Source of the DNA: JBJMQS01 sp045802605
GTDB lineage: Bacteria > Planctomycetota > Planctomycetia > Gemmatales > Gemmataceae
Reading direction: 5' to 3'
Length of the DNA: 40,130 nucleotides
Assembly: GCA_045802605.1 (NCBI GenBank)
Contig: JBJMQS010000049.1
Location: forward strand, 1 to 40,130
Shown: in pieces, positions 24,789 to 33,894 of the stretch
How positions within the stretch are numbered: position 1 is the stretch's first letter
Layout of the letters: every line of letters begins with the position of its first letter
Translations under genes and position numbers: made by a program
Notes under the pieces: model-generated
What the model saw: only the letters and a program-made list of their open reading frames with translations
What the model was told of the DNA's origin: nothing
Databases searched by the model: none

Positions 24789-25214
24789 TTACGATTTCGG
24801 TTTTCGCGTTTTGATCCGCTTAACTGCGTCCACTGCAGCTTTGCGCACCTGGGCGTCTGGATCGCCATATAGTTTTTTCAAACTCGGAATCGCGGGTTGT
24901 GCGGTTTGCCCCATGGCACCCAGCCAGCCCGTGGCACATTCGCGGATTCCCGCGTCCTCATCTTGGAGGAAGTAAATCAGTCCACCTACACCACTTTCGG
25001 GACGCCCATCAGTAGATACGTGTCCGTGAAATTTTCCCGCTCGATCCCAAAGCCACATTCCAGGCCACATTTTCGGCTTCGCGTCACTATTTTTCTCTCG
25101 AACGATTTGGTCCAGCGCCGAATGCGAACTAGCTATGGTTGCAGGAAGCAGCAACGTCGGAAAACCGATTGCCAAAAGAAAAAGCACAAGACTCCACAGA
25201 CGCCAATGAACCAT
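24789..25214 (-). CDS. HEAT-repeat protein with N-terminal signal/membrane segment
   Basis: The chosen start (25214) has GGAAG eight bases upstream and yields 141 residues: MVHWRLWSLVLFLLAIGFP, a signal anchor or signal peptide, a linker with a Trp-rich WPGMWLWDRAGKF, then two HEAT-like helical repeats (GGLIYFLQDEDAGIRECATGWLG and AIPSLKKLYGDPDAQVRKAAVDAVKRI). Such repeats usually mediate protein contacts. Two earlier in-frame ATGs would add 7 or 15 residues. The gene lies 22 bases downstream of the molybdoenzyme gene's stop, on the same strand, so it may share that transcript. The function is unknown. Confidence 0.65.
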   Translation of the reverse strand: MVHWRLWSLVLFLLAIGFPTLLLPATIASSHSALDQIVREKNSDAKPKMWPGMWLWDRAGKFHGHVSTDGRPESGVGGLIYFLQDEDAGIRECATGWLGAMGQTAQPAIPSLKKLYGDPDAQVRKAAVDAVKRIKTRKPKS

Positions 25215-25236
25215 CGTTTTGACTTCCGAGAGCATG

Positions 25237-26289
25237 TCACTGAATCCTATCAGATACATTTATTTCCGTTGCTACAACATGATTCACCATATACGTACGC
25301 CGATCGACATCGCGTTCCATCGGCTGCGTGCGGCCCGCGCTGTCGGTCGCGCGGGGCATCAGCCGCACTGGGCCTCGAGTGGTGGGTCGCCAGGCAAATT
25401 CCCAGCGTGCCCACGCGAACGCCTCGCTTGGCTCTGATAAGTTCGCGAGGTGCCAGCTCGCGCCATCGTCCAAACTGACTTGCACGTTCGCGACCGCATG
25501 CTCGCCGGCCCAGGCATGGCCTTCGATGCGATATTCGGAGCCGAGAGGAATGGTTTCACCCGGCTCGGGCCGAACAATCAAGGACTTCACTTGCATCGCC
25601 TGGATTGGCCGGAGCGTAGCGGCTTGGCCCGCGCGTTCGTAGTAGCTGTAATCGGTGGTTTGCCAGTGACCATCAAAGGGTTTGTCAGTTACGACAATTC
25701 GCGTGAGCCACTTCACGCTGGCCATGCCGTACCAACCGCCGACGATCGCCCGCAGCGGCGCACCATGTTCGGTCGGCAGATCTTGGCCGTTCATTTGATA
25801 GGCGAGCAGTACCTCTGGGCGACGGGCCTTTTCCAAGGGCAGGCTGCGGTGGAATGCAATCGGCGCGGGCAGATTCGGCACGGCACCGCTATCGGCCCCT
25901 TCGAGAATGACTTCGATTGCATTCGGCGACACTTCCGCCAAATCCAGTAGCGACATCAAAGGCACCCCGGTCCATTGAGCATTCCCGACGGCACCACTCG
26001 CCCAACTCACGCCTCGCACTTTTGGGCTTAGCGATTGCCGGCTATTGCCCGCACATTCCATGGTGATTGCCCGACTTACCGAAGGCAGATTGCAGAGGGC
26101 ATCAAACGTCCAGACACGCGGGTGATTCACTGCTCCTTCAACTCGAAGAGACCATAAATTTCGAGAAATCTGCGGCGTTGCGAAATGATTGCGAACGAAA
26201 AAATGTTCATTCGCCGTGATCGGCTGTGCCAGCGCGGCGAGCGGTGTCTCCAAACAAGGCGCGTCGCTCTCGCGCGGGATCAGCGTCAC
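25237..26289 (-). CDS. Sulfite-oxidase-type molybdopterin enzyme
   Basis: The protein of about 350 residues has the sulfite oxidase fold: an oxidoreductase molybdopterin-binding domain with the Mo-ligand cysteine in MECAGNSR (about residue 79), then EHGAPLRAIVGGWYGMASVKWL, and a C-terminal Moco dimerisation domain with YRIEGHAWAGEHAVANVQVSLDDGASW. Family enzymes oxidise sulfite to sulfate or reduce related substrates. No haem domain and no Tat or Sec signal are seen, so it resembles the plant-type cytosolic form. The GTG at 26289 is chosen because GGAG, just after the adenine deaminase stop, sits six bases before it; a TTG two codons earlier is too close to that site. It follows adenine deaminase with an 11-base gap. 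Confidence 0.85.
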   Translation of the reverse strand: MTLIPRESDAPCLETPLAALAQPITANEHFFVRNHFATPQISRNLWSLRVEGAVNHPRVWTFDALCNLPSVSRAITMECAGNSRQSLSPKVRGVSWASGAVGNAQWTGVPLMSLLDLAEVSPNAIEVILEGADSGAVPNLPAPIAFHRSLPLEKARRPEVLLAYQMNGQDLPTEHGAPLRAIVGGWYGMASVKWLTRIVVTDKPFDGHWQTTDYSYYERAGQAATLRPIQAMQVKSLIVRPEPGETIPLGSEYRIEGHAWAGEHAVANVQVSLDDGASWHLANLSEPSEAFAWARWEFAWRPTTRGPVRLMPRATDSAGRTQPMERDVDRRTYMVNHVVATEINVSDRIQ

Positions 26290-26300
26290 TAGCAACTCCG

Positions 26301-27920
26301 TTACACAAACAGTTCGGTGAACCGGAACGCCTGGCCGTCGAACAGGCCGCGGTCGCTGAGCTTTAGGCTCGGAATCACGAGCAGAGCCATAAACGACAGC
26401 GTCATGAACGGCGCGGTCAGCGGCGAGCCCAAGGCCTTCGCGGCCCTATCCAGGCGTTCATAGCCGGCGATCACGGCCGCCCCATCGCGGCTCATGAGGC
26501 CGGCCACATCCAGGGGAAGCGTGTGCACGGTCGGTCCTTCGGCGACAGCCAGTCCGCCGCGACACTCAACGAGGGCGTTGATCGCACGGGCCAGTGATGC
26601 ATCGTCGGTTCCGACCGCTAGCAAATTGTGCGAATCATGCGCGACACTGGCAGCGATGGCCCCGCGTTTTAAGCCGCAGCCGTGAATCAATGCCACGGCC
26701 GGTGGCGCAGCTTGATAGCGATTCACGACCGCCAATTTGAGAACATCGCGTTCCAGATCGGCCACCACAGCGCCGGCTTCCGTTTTCGCAGGGCACACCA
26801 ATTCATCCGTCACGAGTGCGCCATCGCGGGCACCGATCACGCGCACTTTTTCGCCGCGCGCTGCGACGTGGAAGTCGCTGGCCGAAACTGGCCGAGCCGC
26901 GAAGCGATTACGGGCGGGAGCGGAACTCGCCGGTAATGGCGAATGACCAGCTTCAGCTACCAACTCTCCATCGATCCAAGTTTTTCGCACTCGGAAGTCG
27001 CGCAGGTTTTCAACGAGGATAAAGTCCGCTGGATCGCCGACCCGCAGTTGCCCGATTGGCAGGCCGTAATGCTCAACGGGGTGAACACACGCCGCCCACA
27101 AGACATCAAACAGATCCGCCCCGCCGGCAATCGCTCGGGCCACGAGCCGATTGATGTGGCCCGCAGCCAGCGCATCGGGATGCATGTCGTCGGTGCAGAG
27201 CATGCACGACCGGGGATGCGTCTTGAGCAACGGCTCCAACGCGGCGAAGTTCTTGGCGGCCGAGCCTTCCCGGATCAAGATCTTCATCCCGCAAGCAATT
27301 TTGTCGAGCGCTTCTTCCAGCGTCACACATTCATGGTCGGTGGTAATTCCCGCCGCCGCATAACGCCGCGCCTCTTCGCCTCGAAGCCCCGGCGCGTGGC
27401 CATCGACTGGCTTGCCCAGTTCCTTGGCGATGGCGAGTTTGGCCATGACCTCTGGATCGCTGTGGAGTACGCCGGGATAGTTCATCATCTCGCTGAGATA
27501 GCCCAGGCCATCGTGGACAAATAACTCTCGGACCTCGGCCGGTGACAGGCTGGCACCCGCGGTTTCAAAAGCGGTGGCCGGCACGCAAGAGGGCACGCCC
27601 CAGTGAAACTTGAACCGCGTTCGTTTTCCATCCTCGATCATGAAGCGCACACCGTCGATGCCCAACACGTTGGCGATTTCGTGCGGGTCGCTCACGGTGC
27701 CCACGGTACCGTGGACGACCGCGTGCCGGGCGAACTCGGCCGGCACCATCATTGAGCTTTCAATATGTACGTGCGCGTCGATAAAACCGGGCACTAGGTA
27801 GCCATCAGCGGCGGCAACGGGCGTGATGCCGACGATGCGACCTCCATCGACTCTCACGCGGGCCGGGGCCAGCCGTCGCCCGAAGAGATCCACCAAATTG
27901 CCGGTGATTTCGAATTTCAT
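26301..27920 (-). CDS. ade: Adenine deaminase
   Basis: The enzyme converts adenine to hypoxanthine and ammonia for purine salvage in the cytoplasm. The 539-residue product has the amidohydrolase metal site GFIDAHVHIESSM, SDPHEIANV, the central DGHAPGLRG and TTDHECVTLEEALDK, CTDDMHPDALAAGHI with the catalytic Asp, and the C-terminal deaminase domain rich in AVALIHGCG and ASVAHDSHNLLAVG, all as in AdeC. The length is normal. The start at 27920 (MKFEITGNLVDLFGRRL) matches the family's usual beginning; the frame stays open another 42 codons upstream, but that part would overlap the divergent Tyr-rich gene's leader. A sulfite-oxidase-type gene follows closely. Confidence 0.93.
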   Translation of the reverse strand: MKFEITGNLVDLFGRRLAPARVRVDGGRIVGITPVAAADGYLVPGFIDAHVHIESSMMVPAEFARHAVVHGTVGTVSDPHEIANVLGIDGVRFMIEDGKRTRFKFHWGVPSCVPATAFETAGASLSPAEVRELFVHDGLGYLSEMMNYPGVLHSDPEVMAKLAIAKELGKPVDGHAPGLRGEEARRYAAAGITTDHECVTLEEALDKIACGMKILIREGSAAKNFAALEPLLKTHPRSCMLCTDDMHPDALAAGHINRLVARAIAGGADLFDVLWAACVHPVEHYGLPIGQLRVGDPADFILVENLRDFRVRKTWIDGELVAEAGHSPLPASSAPARNRFAARPVSASDFHVAARGEKVRVIGARDGALVTDELVCPAKTEAGAVVADLERDVLKLAVVNRYQAAPPAVALIHGCGLKRGAIAASVAHDSHNLLAVGTDDASLARAINALVECRGGLAVAEGPTVHTLPLDVAGLMSRDGAAVIAGYERLDRAAKALGSPLTAPFMTLSFMALLVIPSLKLSDRGLFDGQAFRFTELFV

Positions 27921-28048
27921 CGTGCGAATATCGTATGCGCCGGGCTCAAAAATGGGCGGTTTCGGACCCAAAAACCGGCATATGAGTTGCTCCAAATTAA
28001 GAGGGTTTCGGCGCGCCCACTGCGGCATCCTGAATTTGGAGTCCAATT

Positions 28049-28369
28049 ATGAAAAACTTGGTGTTTGGCGTGTTGGTTGTGGCCGGTCTGCTCGCCACCG
28101 CATCAACGGCTGATGCTCAGCGGCGTTATTACGGCGGCTATCGTGGCGGGTACTACGGCGGCTACTCGACGTACTACTATCCTCAGTACTACGGCTATTA
28201 CAATTACTACCCCTACACGACGAGTTACTATTACCCGCCTGCCACGACTTACATTTACCCGTCGTACGGATACAGCACCTACTACGCCCCCTACTCATAC
28301 TCATATCCGATGTATGGGACGGGCTTTACTTATTACGGGCCGCGAGTGGGAGTCGGTGTCGCTTACTAA
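28049..28369 (+). CDS. Secreted tyrosine/glycine-rich repeat protein (106 aa)
   Basis: A signal peptide (MKNLVFGVLVVAGLLATASTADAQ) is followed by about 80 residues in which roughly 32 are tyrosine, mixed with Gly, Ser, Pro and Thr (YYGGYRGGYYGGYSTYYY...). There is no recognised catalytic domain and no cysteine. GGAG lies seven bases before the ATG. Such Tyr-rich low-complexity proteins could cross-link through dityrosine or bind metals or polymers in the envelope or matrix; that is inference. It is divergent from adenine deaminase and precedes the DUF255 gene by 81 bases. Confidence 0.75.
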   Translation: MKNLVFGVLVVAGLLATASTADAQRRYYGGYRGGYYGGYSTYYYPQYYGYYNYYPYTTSYYYPPATTYIYPSYGYSTYYAPYSYSYPMYGTGFTYYGPRVGVGVAY

Positions 28370-28450
28370 TTTCTCGGACGAATTTATTCGGGCAGTTGGG
28401 CACGCGGGCACTGGCCTGCGACCAATTGCCCGATGTGTTTTAGGTGAACC

Positions 28451-30511
28451 ATGACGGCAACGCAGAATCGTTTGGCCAGCGAGACCAGCTTGTATCTGCG
28501 GCAACATGCAGCGAACCCCGTCGATTGGTATCCGTGGGGGCCCGAAGCGCTCGAGCGAGCCAAGCAACTCGATCGGCCGATTTTTCTCTCGATTGGTTAT
28601 TCGGCCTGTCATTGGTGCCACGTGATGGAGCACGAGAGTTTCGAGAATGCCGCGGTCGCGCGCGAAATGAATGATCGCTTTGTTTGCATCAAAGTCGATC
28701 GCGAAGAGCGGCCCGACCTCGACGATATTTACATGAAGGCCGTCCAACTGTTGAACCAGGGCCAAGGCGGCTGGCCGATGTCGGTGTGGTTAACGCCCGA
28801 GGTGAAGCCGTTCTTTGCCGGCACCTATTTCCCGCCCGACGATCGCTACGGCCGGCCCGGTTTCCGCCGGATTCTGGGTCTCATCGCGAAAGCTTGGGAG
28901 GAACGTCGGGATGAGCTGGTGAACTCCGCCAACGAGATCACCCGCCACCTGCATGACTTCGGCGCGTTCCCGCCCGCTCAAGGCGACATCGATGCAGACC
29001 AACTTTTGCGCTCCGCGGCCGATTCATTGGCCGGGGCCTTTGACCGCGTGAATGGCGGCTTCGGCGATGCGCCGAAGTTCCCTCATGCTCTGGAGCTGCG
29101 CCTGTTACTGCGGCTATGGCACCGCTACGGCGAAGAGTACGATCTGAATATGGTGACCGCGACGCTCGACAAAATGGCTCGCGGCGGCATCTACGATCAG
29201 ATCGGCGGCGGGTTTCATCGTTACTCGGTCGATTCTCGTTGGCTGGTCCCGCACTTCGAGAAGATGCTCTACGACAACGCGCTTCTGGCCGTGACCTACC
29301 TCGAAGCGTTTCAAGGGACGGGCAATGCGTTTTATCGGCAGATCGTCGAAGAGACACTCGACTACGTGTTGCGCGAGATGACCAGTCCCGGCGGCGCGTT
29401 TTACTCGACGCAGGATGCTGACAGCGAAGGCGAAGAGGGCAAGTTCTACGTTTGGTCGAAAGAGGAGTTCGATTCCGCGCTTGGCGCGGAGTCGGCGAAA
29501 TTACTGGCCAAGATTTGGGACGTCAGCCCGGCCGGCAATTTCGAAGGCCACAATATCTTGCACCGATTCCGTGACGACGCCGGCGATGCGGAGCGTGCAG
29601 GAATGTCAGTCGAAGAATTTCGCCGGAAGCTTGCCGAAGCGAAAACCAAGCTACTTGCCTTGCGCAGCCAGCGCATCTGGCCGGGACGAGACGAGAAGAT
29701 TCTGACATCTTGGAACGGATTGATGATCGCCGCCTTCGCTCGCGCCGGCGCGGTATTGGACCGACAGGATTACACCGACGCCGCGGTCGCGGCCGCTGAG
29801 TTTCTTTTGCGACATGTGCGGACGGCTGAGGGCCGGCTGTATCACACCGCGTCGGCCGAGGGTCAGGCGAAACTCGCGGGTTACCTGGAAGATTACGCTT
29901 ACCTCGCGGAAGCGCTCACGCATTTGTATGAGGCAACCTTCGATCCGCGCTGGTTGCGCGAAGCGGCGAGTCTGTGCGATGTCATGCTCAAACACTTCGC
30001 TGATCCCGCCGGTGGCTTCTTCACGACGGCCGACGATCACGAAGCGCTGCTATTGCGCTCCAAGGACCAGCACGACGGCTCGACGCCGTCGGGCAATGCG
30101 ATGACGGTGACCGCGCTTTTGCGACTAACCAAGTTCCTGGGCCGCGAGGATTTTCGCGCCGCCGCAACCAAAACGCTGACGACGTTCGCCGGCGTCATGG
30201 CCGCCCATCCGTCGGCGGCCGGTCAAATGCTGATCGCATTGGATTTTGCCTTCGGGCCGGTACAGGAGGTGGCATTGGTGGGTGATCGATCGACGCCGGA
30301 GTTTGGCCGGGTGCAGCGGGCGGCCCGGCAGTCGTTCGGGCCGCGCCGGATCATCGCGGCTGGCGAGGCTGATGGCATCCCGCTATTGGCCGATCGCCCG
30401 GCCAAGGGCGCGGTCACGCTGTATCTTTGCGAGAATTTTGCGTGTCAGGAACCCGCCACTGACCCACTCGCGGCAGAAAATATGTTGCGGATGACGGCTG
30501 TCACAAGGTAG
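28451..30511 (+). CDS. DUF255 thioredoxin-domain protein (YyaL / SSP411 family)
   Basis: The 686-residue protein starts with the hallmark NRLASETSLYLRQHAANPVDWYPWG. A thioredoxin-like domain follows with the CxxC motif SACHWCHVMEHESF (Cys53, Cys56), then QGGWPMSVWLTPEVKPFFAGTYFP. The larger C-terminal part is an alpha/alpha barrel resembling N-acylglucosamine 2-epimerase/mannose isomerase (HFEKMLYDNALLAVTYLEAF, TSWNGLMIAAFARAG, SGNAMTVTALLRL). The length is typical. Members occur widely in bacteria and animals but their reaction is not established; a redox or carbohydrate role is assumed. The VapB-like antitoxin gene follows 19 bases later. Confidence 0.92.
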   Translation: MTATQNRLASETSLYLRQHAANPVDWYPWGPEALERAKQLDRPIFLSIGYSACHWCHVMEHESFENAAVAREMNDRFVCIKVDREERPDLDDIYMKAVQLLNQGQGGWPMSVWLTPEVKPFFAGTYFPPDDRYGRPGFRRILGLIAKAWEERRDELVNSANEITRHLHDFGAFPPAQGDIDADQLLRSAADSLAGAFDRVNGGFGDAPKFPHALELRLLLRLWHRYGEEYDLNMVTATLDKMARGGIYDQIGGGFHRYSVDSRWLVPHFEKMLYDNALLAVTYLEAFQGTGNAFYRQIVEETLDYVLREMTSPGGAFYSTQDADSEGEEGKFYVWSKEEFDSALGAESAKLLAKIWDVSPAGNFEGHNILHRFRDDAGDAERAGMSVEEFRRKLAEAKTKLLALRSQRIWPGRDEKILTSWNGLMIAAFARAGAVLDRQDYTDAAVAAAEFLLRHVRTAEGRLYHTASAEGQAKLAGYLEDYAYLAEALTHLYEATFDPRWLREAASLCDVMLKHFADPAGGFFTTADDHEALLLRSKDQHDGSTPSGNAMTVTALLRLTKFLGREDFRAAATKTLTTFAGVMAAHPSAAGQMLIALDFAFGPVQEVALVGDRSTPEFGRVQRAARQSFGPRRIIAAGEADGIPLLADRPAKGAVTLYLCENFACQEPATDPLAAENMLRMTAVTR

Positions 30512-30530
30512 GATTATTTCGGAGGTAGAG

Positions 30531-30755
30531 ATGGAACTGGAAGGCACAGTTCAAAATGGAATGATCGTTCCGGACGAGCCAAATCAGCTCGTTGAAGGTG
30601 ACCGCGTCCTCATTCTGACGAATAAGCCACGATCTAATGAGCAATTATCCCCCTTAGCGCAACGATTGTTAAAGCTGGCTGGAACAGCGGCCGGATTGCC
30701 CTCGGACATGGCACGAAACCACGACCATTACCTTCACGGTGCCCCAAAACAATGA
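30531..30755 (+). CDS. VapB-like antitoxin (AF2212-like)
   Basis: The 74-residue protein starts MELEGTVQNGMIVPDEPNQL with a beta-strand region, VEGDRVLIL, of the AF2212-like/DUF104 type. It ends in a helix and tail, LAQRLLKLAGTAAGLPSDMARNHDHYLHG, found in antitoxins paired with PIN-domain toxins; it would bind and block the toxin and repress the operon. GGAGG lies just upstream. The stop overlaps the start of the toxin gene by four bases (ATGA), the classical arrangement. Since the toxin is broken, the antitoxin is probably unpaired now. Confidence 0.75.
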   Translation: MELEGTVQNGMIVPDEPNQLVEGDRVLILTNKPRSNEQLSPLAQRLLKLAGTAAGLPSDMARNHDHYLHGAPKQ

Positions 30756-31150
30756 GCCGTGTGTTTGCCGACGCATTTTACTTCTTCGCTTTACTCAATT
30801 CCCAAGATAAAAGTCACGCCAAGGCGGTCGAATTCTCTCGCCTTGTAGACGAAATAATCACAACTGAATGGGTGACGTTGGAGCTAGCTGACGGACTCGC
30901 TTCCACACCTGCGCGAAGATTTGTTTCTGGCAACGCGCGACGCGCTGCAAGCTGACACCTCGGCGCAGATCGTGCCGTTTGATATGGCACTAAACCAGCA
31001 AGCCATCGATCTATACTCGAAACGTCCGACAAGAAATGGTCGCTAACCGATTGCGTCTCGTTTGAAGTCATGAGACGATTTGGCCTTTCCGAGGCCCTCA
31101 CCGGTGATCGACATTTCGAACAAGCGGGTTTTCGCGCGCTATTGAAATAA
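30752..31150 (+). pseudogene. VapC-type PIN-domain toxin, disrupted by two frameshifts
   Basis: The first frame reads MSRVFADAFYFFALLNSQDK...EIITTEWVTLELADGLAS, the PIN-domain N-terminus with its first Asp, and then goes off and stops at 30955. A second frame takes over near 30905-30925 with LREDLFLATRDALQADTSAQ and runs to about 31026. The first frame then resumes with DKKWSLTDCVSFEVMRRFG and SEALTGDRHFEQAGF, ending at TAA 31148-31150. Together the three parts give a complete PIN ribonuclease of about 133 residues, with the conserved TD and TGD..HF motifs. The shifts are +1 then -1, so they compensate, but stops in between prevent a full product. The toxin is probably inactive. Confidence 0.8.
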
Positions 31151-31152
31151 TC

Positions 31153-33726
31153 TCACGCACCCCACGTCACGAGCCCCGGTTCATACGGGGTGGGCAATAG
31201 CGGATTTCGCGGCAACACCCGCACGGCGTAGCCGTATTGGCCGCTCGATCGGCACGGCACCACTCCGCGGTAGGCCATCGGATTGGATTTGCCTTCTACC
31301 GGCGTCATCGGCGTGGCACTCGCGCGAGTCATTTTACCCAGCGCATCCACCCGGCCGTGATAGAGCTCGACAGACACATCATCCGGATTCAAGCCGGCGA
31401 GATTCACCCGCACCGTCACGGCAAACTCGCCGCCGACGCGGAGCAAGTCGCCGTTGGCGGTTTCGATCGATTCCACGCGGACATTCGGCCAAGCGCGGGC
31501 CAACTTCCGCCGCCACTCTGCCAGCCCGATCGCGGTGCGCGCTTGATCGGCTTCGAGATCACCGTGCCGCTGGGCACTGGGCCAGTAGCTTTTCTCGACG
31601 TATTCCTGCACCATGCGGTTGGTATTGAACACCGGCACGATCGTACGGATGTTCCGCTTCATGCGCCGCACCCATTCACGAGGGACACCGTCGGTGCCGC
31701 GACTGTAGAAGGTCGGGATGATCTCCTGCTCCAACACGTCGTAGATCGCCCGGCCTTCCACCTGATCCTGATAGGCGAGGTCGGCATACTCTTCACCGGC
31801 CCCAATGGCCCAGCCATTGTCTTGCTTGAATCCTTCGACCCACCAACCATCCAGCACACTGAAATTCAGGCCGCCGTTGACGCTGACTTTCATACCGCTG
31901 GTGCCCGACGCTTCGAGTGGCCGGCGCGGATTGTTAAGCCAAACATCGACTCCCTGCACGAGATGGCGAGCGATGTTCATGTCGTAGTCTTCGATGAACA
32001 CCACGTGATTGCGGAACTCCGAGCGCTTGGCAAAGCGCACGACCTCGGCGATCACCTTTTTGCCTTCGGTGTCGTGCGGGTGGGCTTTGCCGGCAATGAT
32101 GATCTGCACCGGCCAATGCTTATGATTGAGCAATTTCGAAAGCCGCTCGATGTCGCGGAACAGGAGCGAGCCGCGTTTGTAAGTGGCGAACCGCCGGGCG
32201 AAACCGATGGTCAACGCATCGGGATCGAGCACTTCGCCGGCCCGAGCGATCTCGGCCGGGCTCGCGCCGCGCTGTTGGTACTGAACCTTGAGCCGGGCGC
32301 GGGCGAAGTGCACGAGTCGGCTGCGACTACGCTCGGCGGTGCGCCACAACTCGCCGTCAGGAATGGAATCGACCTTCCGCCAAACGGTGTAATCGGCCGG
32401 CTTCTCCGACCAATGCCGGCCTAAATAACGATCGTAGATCAAACCCATTTCCGGCGCGAGCCAACTGCGCGTGTGCACGCCGTTGGTCACCGAGCCGATG
32501 GGGACTTCATTCTCCGGCAACCCAGGCCACAGTTGCTGCCACATCTTGCGCGACACTTCGCCGTGCAAGGCACTTACGCCGTTGGCGACGTTGGCCAACT
32601 TCAAAGCCAGCACCGTCATGCCAAAGGGCTCGCCCTCATCCTCGGGTTTTTGCCGGCCCAAACCGAGGAACTGCTGGCGATCCAGCCCCAATCCCGCATA
32701 CGGTTCGCCTAGGTATTTCATGAGCAGATTTGGATCGAAGACTTCGTTCCCGGCCGGTACCGGCGTGTGCGTCGTGAAGCAGGTGCCGGCTTTGACCAAC
32801 TCTCTCGCAGCGCCGAAGTCGAGCTTCTTCTCCTCCATCACCAGGCGAATTCGCTCCAGCGCGCAGAACGCGGAATGCCCCTCGTTCAGATGGCAGACGG
32901 CTGGATCGCGGCCAAGCGCGCGCAGGGCGCGAATGCCGCCGATGCCGAGCACGATCTCCTGTTTGATGCGATTTTCTTTGTCGCCGCCGTAAAGTTGGGC
33001 CGTGATCGCGCGATCTTCATCGCTGTTGGGCGCGATATTGGTGTCGAGCAGATACAACGGCACTCGGCCAACTTGGATGCGCCAGACCCGCGCGAACACT
33101 TGCCGCCCGGCCAGCGTCACGGAGACCACCAATGGCGAGCCGTCTTTGTTTGTCTCGGAGATCAGCGGCAAATTGGTGAAGTCATTTTCAGGATAGCGTT
33201 CCTGCTGCCAGCCTTCGGCGTTGAGATACTGCCGGAAGTAGCCCTCACGGAACATGATGCCCACGCCGACGAGTGGCACACCGAGGTCGCTCGCGCTCTT
33301 AAGATGATCGCCCGCCAAGATGCCGAGGCCGCCGGAATATACCGGCACACTTTCATGGATGCCGAACTCCATCGAGAAGTAAGCGACGCAGGGCCCGCCA
33401 GCGCAGATCGTCGACGACTTCTCATAGGTATCTTGGAACCAAGTCTTGGCATTCAAGTACTGTTCGAGCTGATTTGCGACGCGATCCAGATGCGCCAAGA
33501 AGCCGTCGTCGGCGACGAGTTCCTGGATTCGCTCCTGGTCAATGTCTGAGAGCAAGCGCACCGGGCTATGATCGACCGCGCCAAAAAGGTCGGCATCAAC
33601 CCGGCGAAAAAGTTCCCACGCCTCGGGCTGCCAGCACCACCACAGGTTGTAGGCCAGCGCCTGCAATGATGCGAGACGAGCCGGCAATTGCGGCAACACG
33701 GTAAATGTTCGATAGGAGCGAGGCAT
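31153..33726 (-). CDS. glgP: Alpha-glucan (glycogen/maltodextrin) phosphorylase
   Basis: The enzyme releases glucose-1-phosphate from alpha-1,4-glucans using a pyridoxal-phosphate cofactor. The 857-residue product starts with the DUF3417 N-terminal domain (LASLQALAYNLWWCWQPEAW), then has YFSMEFGIHESVPVYSGGLG, VGIMFREGYFRQ, CHLNEGHSAF, TNGVHTRSW, and the PLP-lysine region RRPLEASGTSGMKVSVNGG. This pattern is the TIGR02094-type bacterial/archaeal phosphorylase, shorter and distinct from the GlgP/MalP type of E. coli. AAGGA precedes the start at 33726. The stop lies two bases from the PIN toxin remnant. No glgA, glgB or glgC gene is in the window. Confidence 0.93.
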   Translation of the reverse strand: MPRSYRTFTVLPQLPARLASLQALAYNLWWCWQPEAWELFRRVDADLFGAVDHSPVRLLSDIDQERIQELVADDGFLAHLDRVANQLEQYLNAKTWFQDTYEKSSTICAGGPCVAYFSMEFGIHESVPVYSGGLGILAGDHLKSASDLGVPLVGVGIMFREGYFRQYLNAEGWQQERYPENDFTNLPLISETNKDGSPLVVSVTLAGRQVFARVWRIQVGRVPLYLLDTNIAPNSDEDRAITAQLYGGDKENRIKQEIVLGIGGIRALRALGRDPAVCHLNEGHSAFCALERIRLVMEEKKLDFGAARELVKAGTCFTTHTPVPAGNEVFDPNLLMKYLGEPYAGLGLDRQQFLGLGRQKPEDEGEPFGMTVLALKLANVANGVSALHGEVSRKMWQQLWPGLPENEVPIGSVTNGVHTRSWLAPEMGLIYDRYLGRHWSEKPADYTVWRKVDSIPDGELWRTAERSRSRLVHFARARLKVQYQQRGASPAEIARAGEVLDPDALTIGFARRFATYKRGSLLFRDIERLSKLLNHKHWPVQIIIAGKAHPHDTEGKKVIAEVVRFAKRSEFRNHVVFIEDYDMNIARHLVQGVDVWLNNPRRPLEASGTSGMKVSVNGGLNFSVLDGWWVEGFKQDNGWAIGAGEEYADLAYQDQVEGRAIYDVLEQEIIPTFYSRGTDGVPREWVRRMKRNIRTIVPVFNTNRMVQEYVEKSYWPSAQRHGDLEADQARTAIGLAEWRRKLARAWPNVRVESIETANGDLLRVGGEFAVTVRVNLAGLNPDDVSVELYHGRVDALGKMTRASATPMTPVEGKSNPMAYRGVVPCRSSGQYGYAVRVLPRNPLLPTPYEPGLVTWGA

Positions 33727-33894
33727 GCGAATCCTTCAGCTAAACACCGGGCCAAGTTACATTAGGCCAGAGGAGCGCGAAAATCGAAATCCGAACCGCA
33801 AAAACCCTGCCATTACCCAAGTGCGAAAATCCGGATTCCAACGCTCTTGGCGCAGGAAACAGCGTTACAGACTCTAAATTTGGATTCGCGAAAA

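Noticed and set aside
27921..28046. Upstream extension of adenine deaminase to an ATG at 28046
   Set aside because: The extra 42 residues have no family match, and the start would abut the divergent Tyr-rich gene; the family start is at 27920.
31237..32424. Plus-strand frame of 395 codons opposite glucan phosphorylase
   Set aside because: It is antisense to well-conserved phosphorylase motifs and resembles no protein family.
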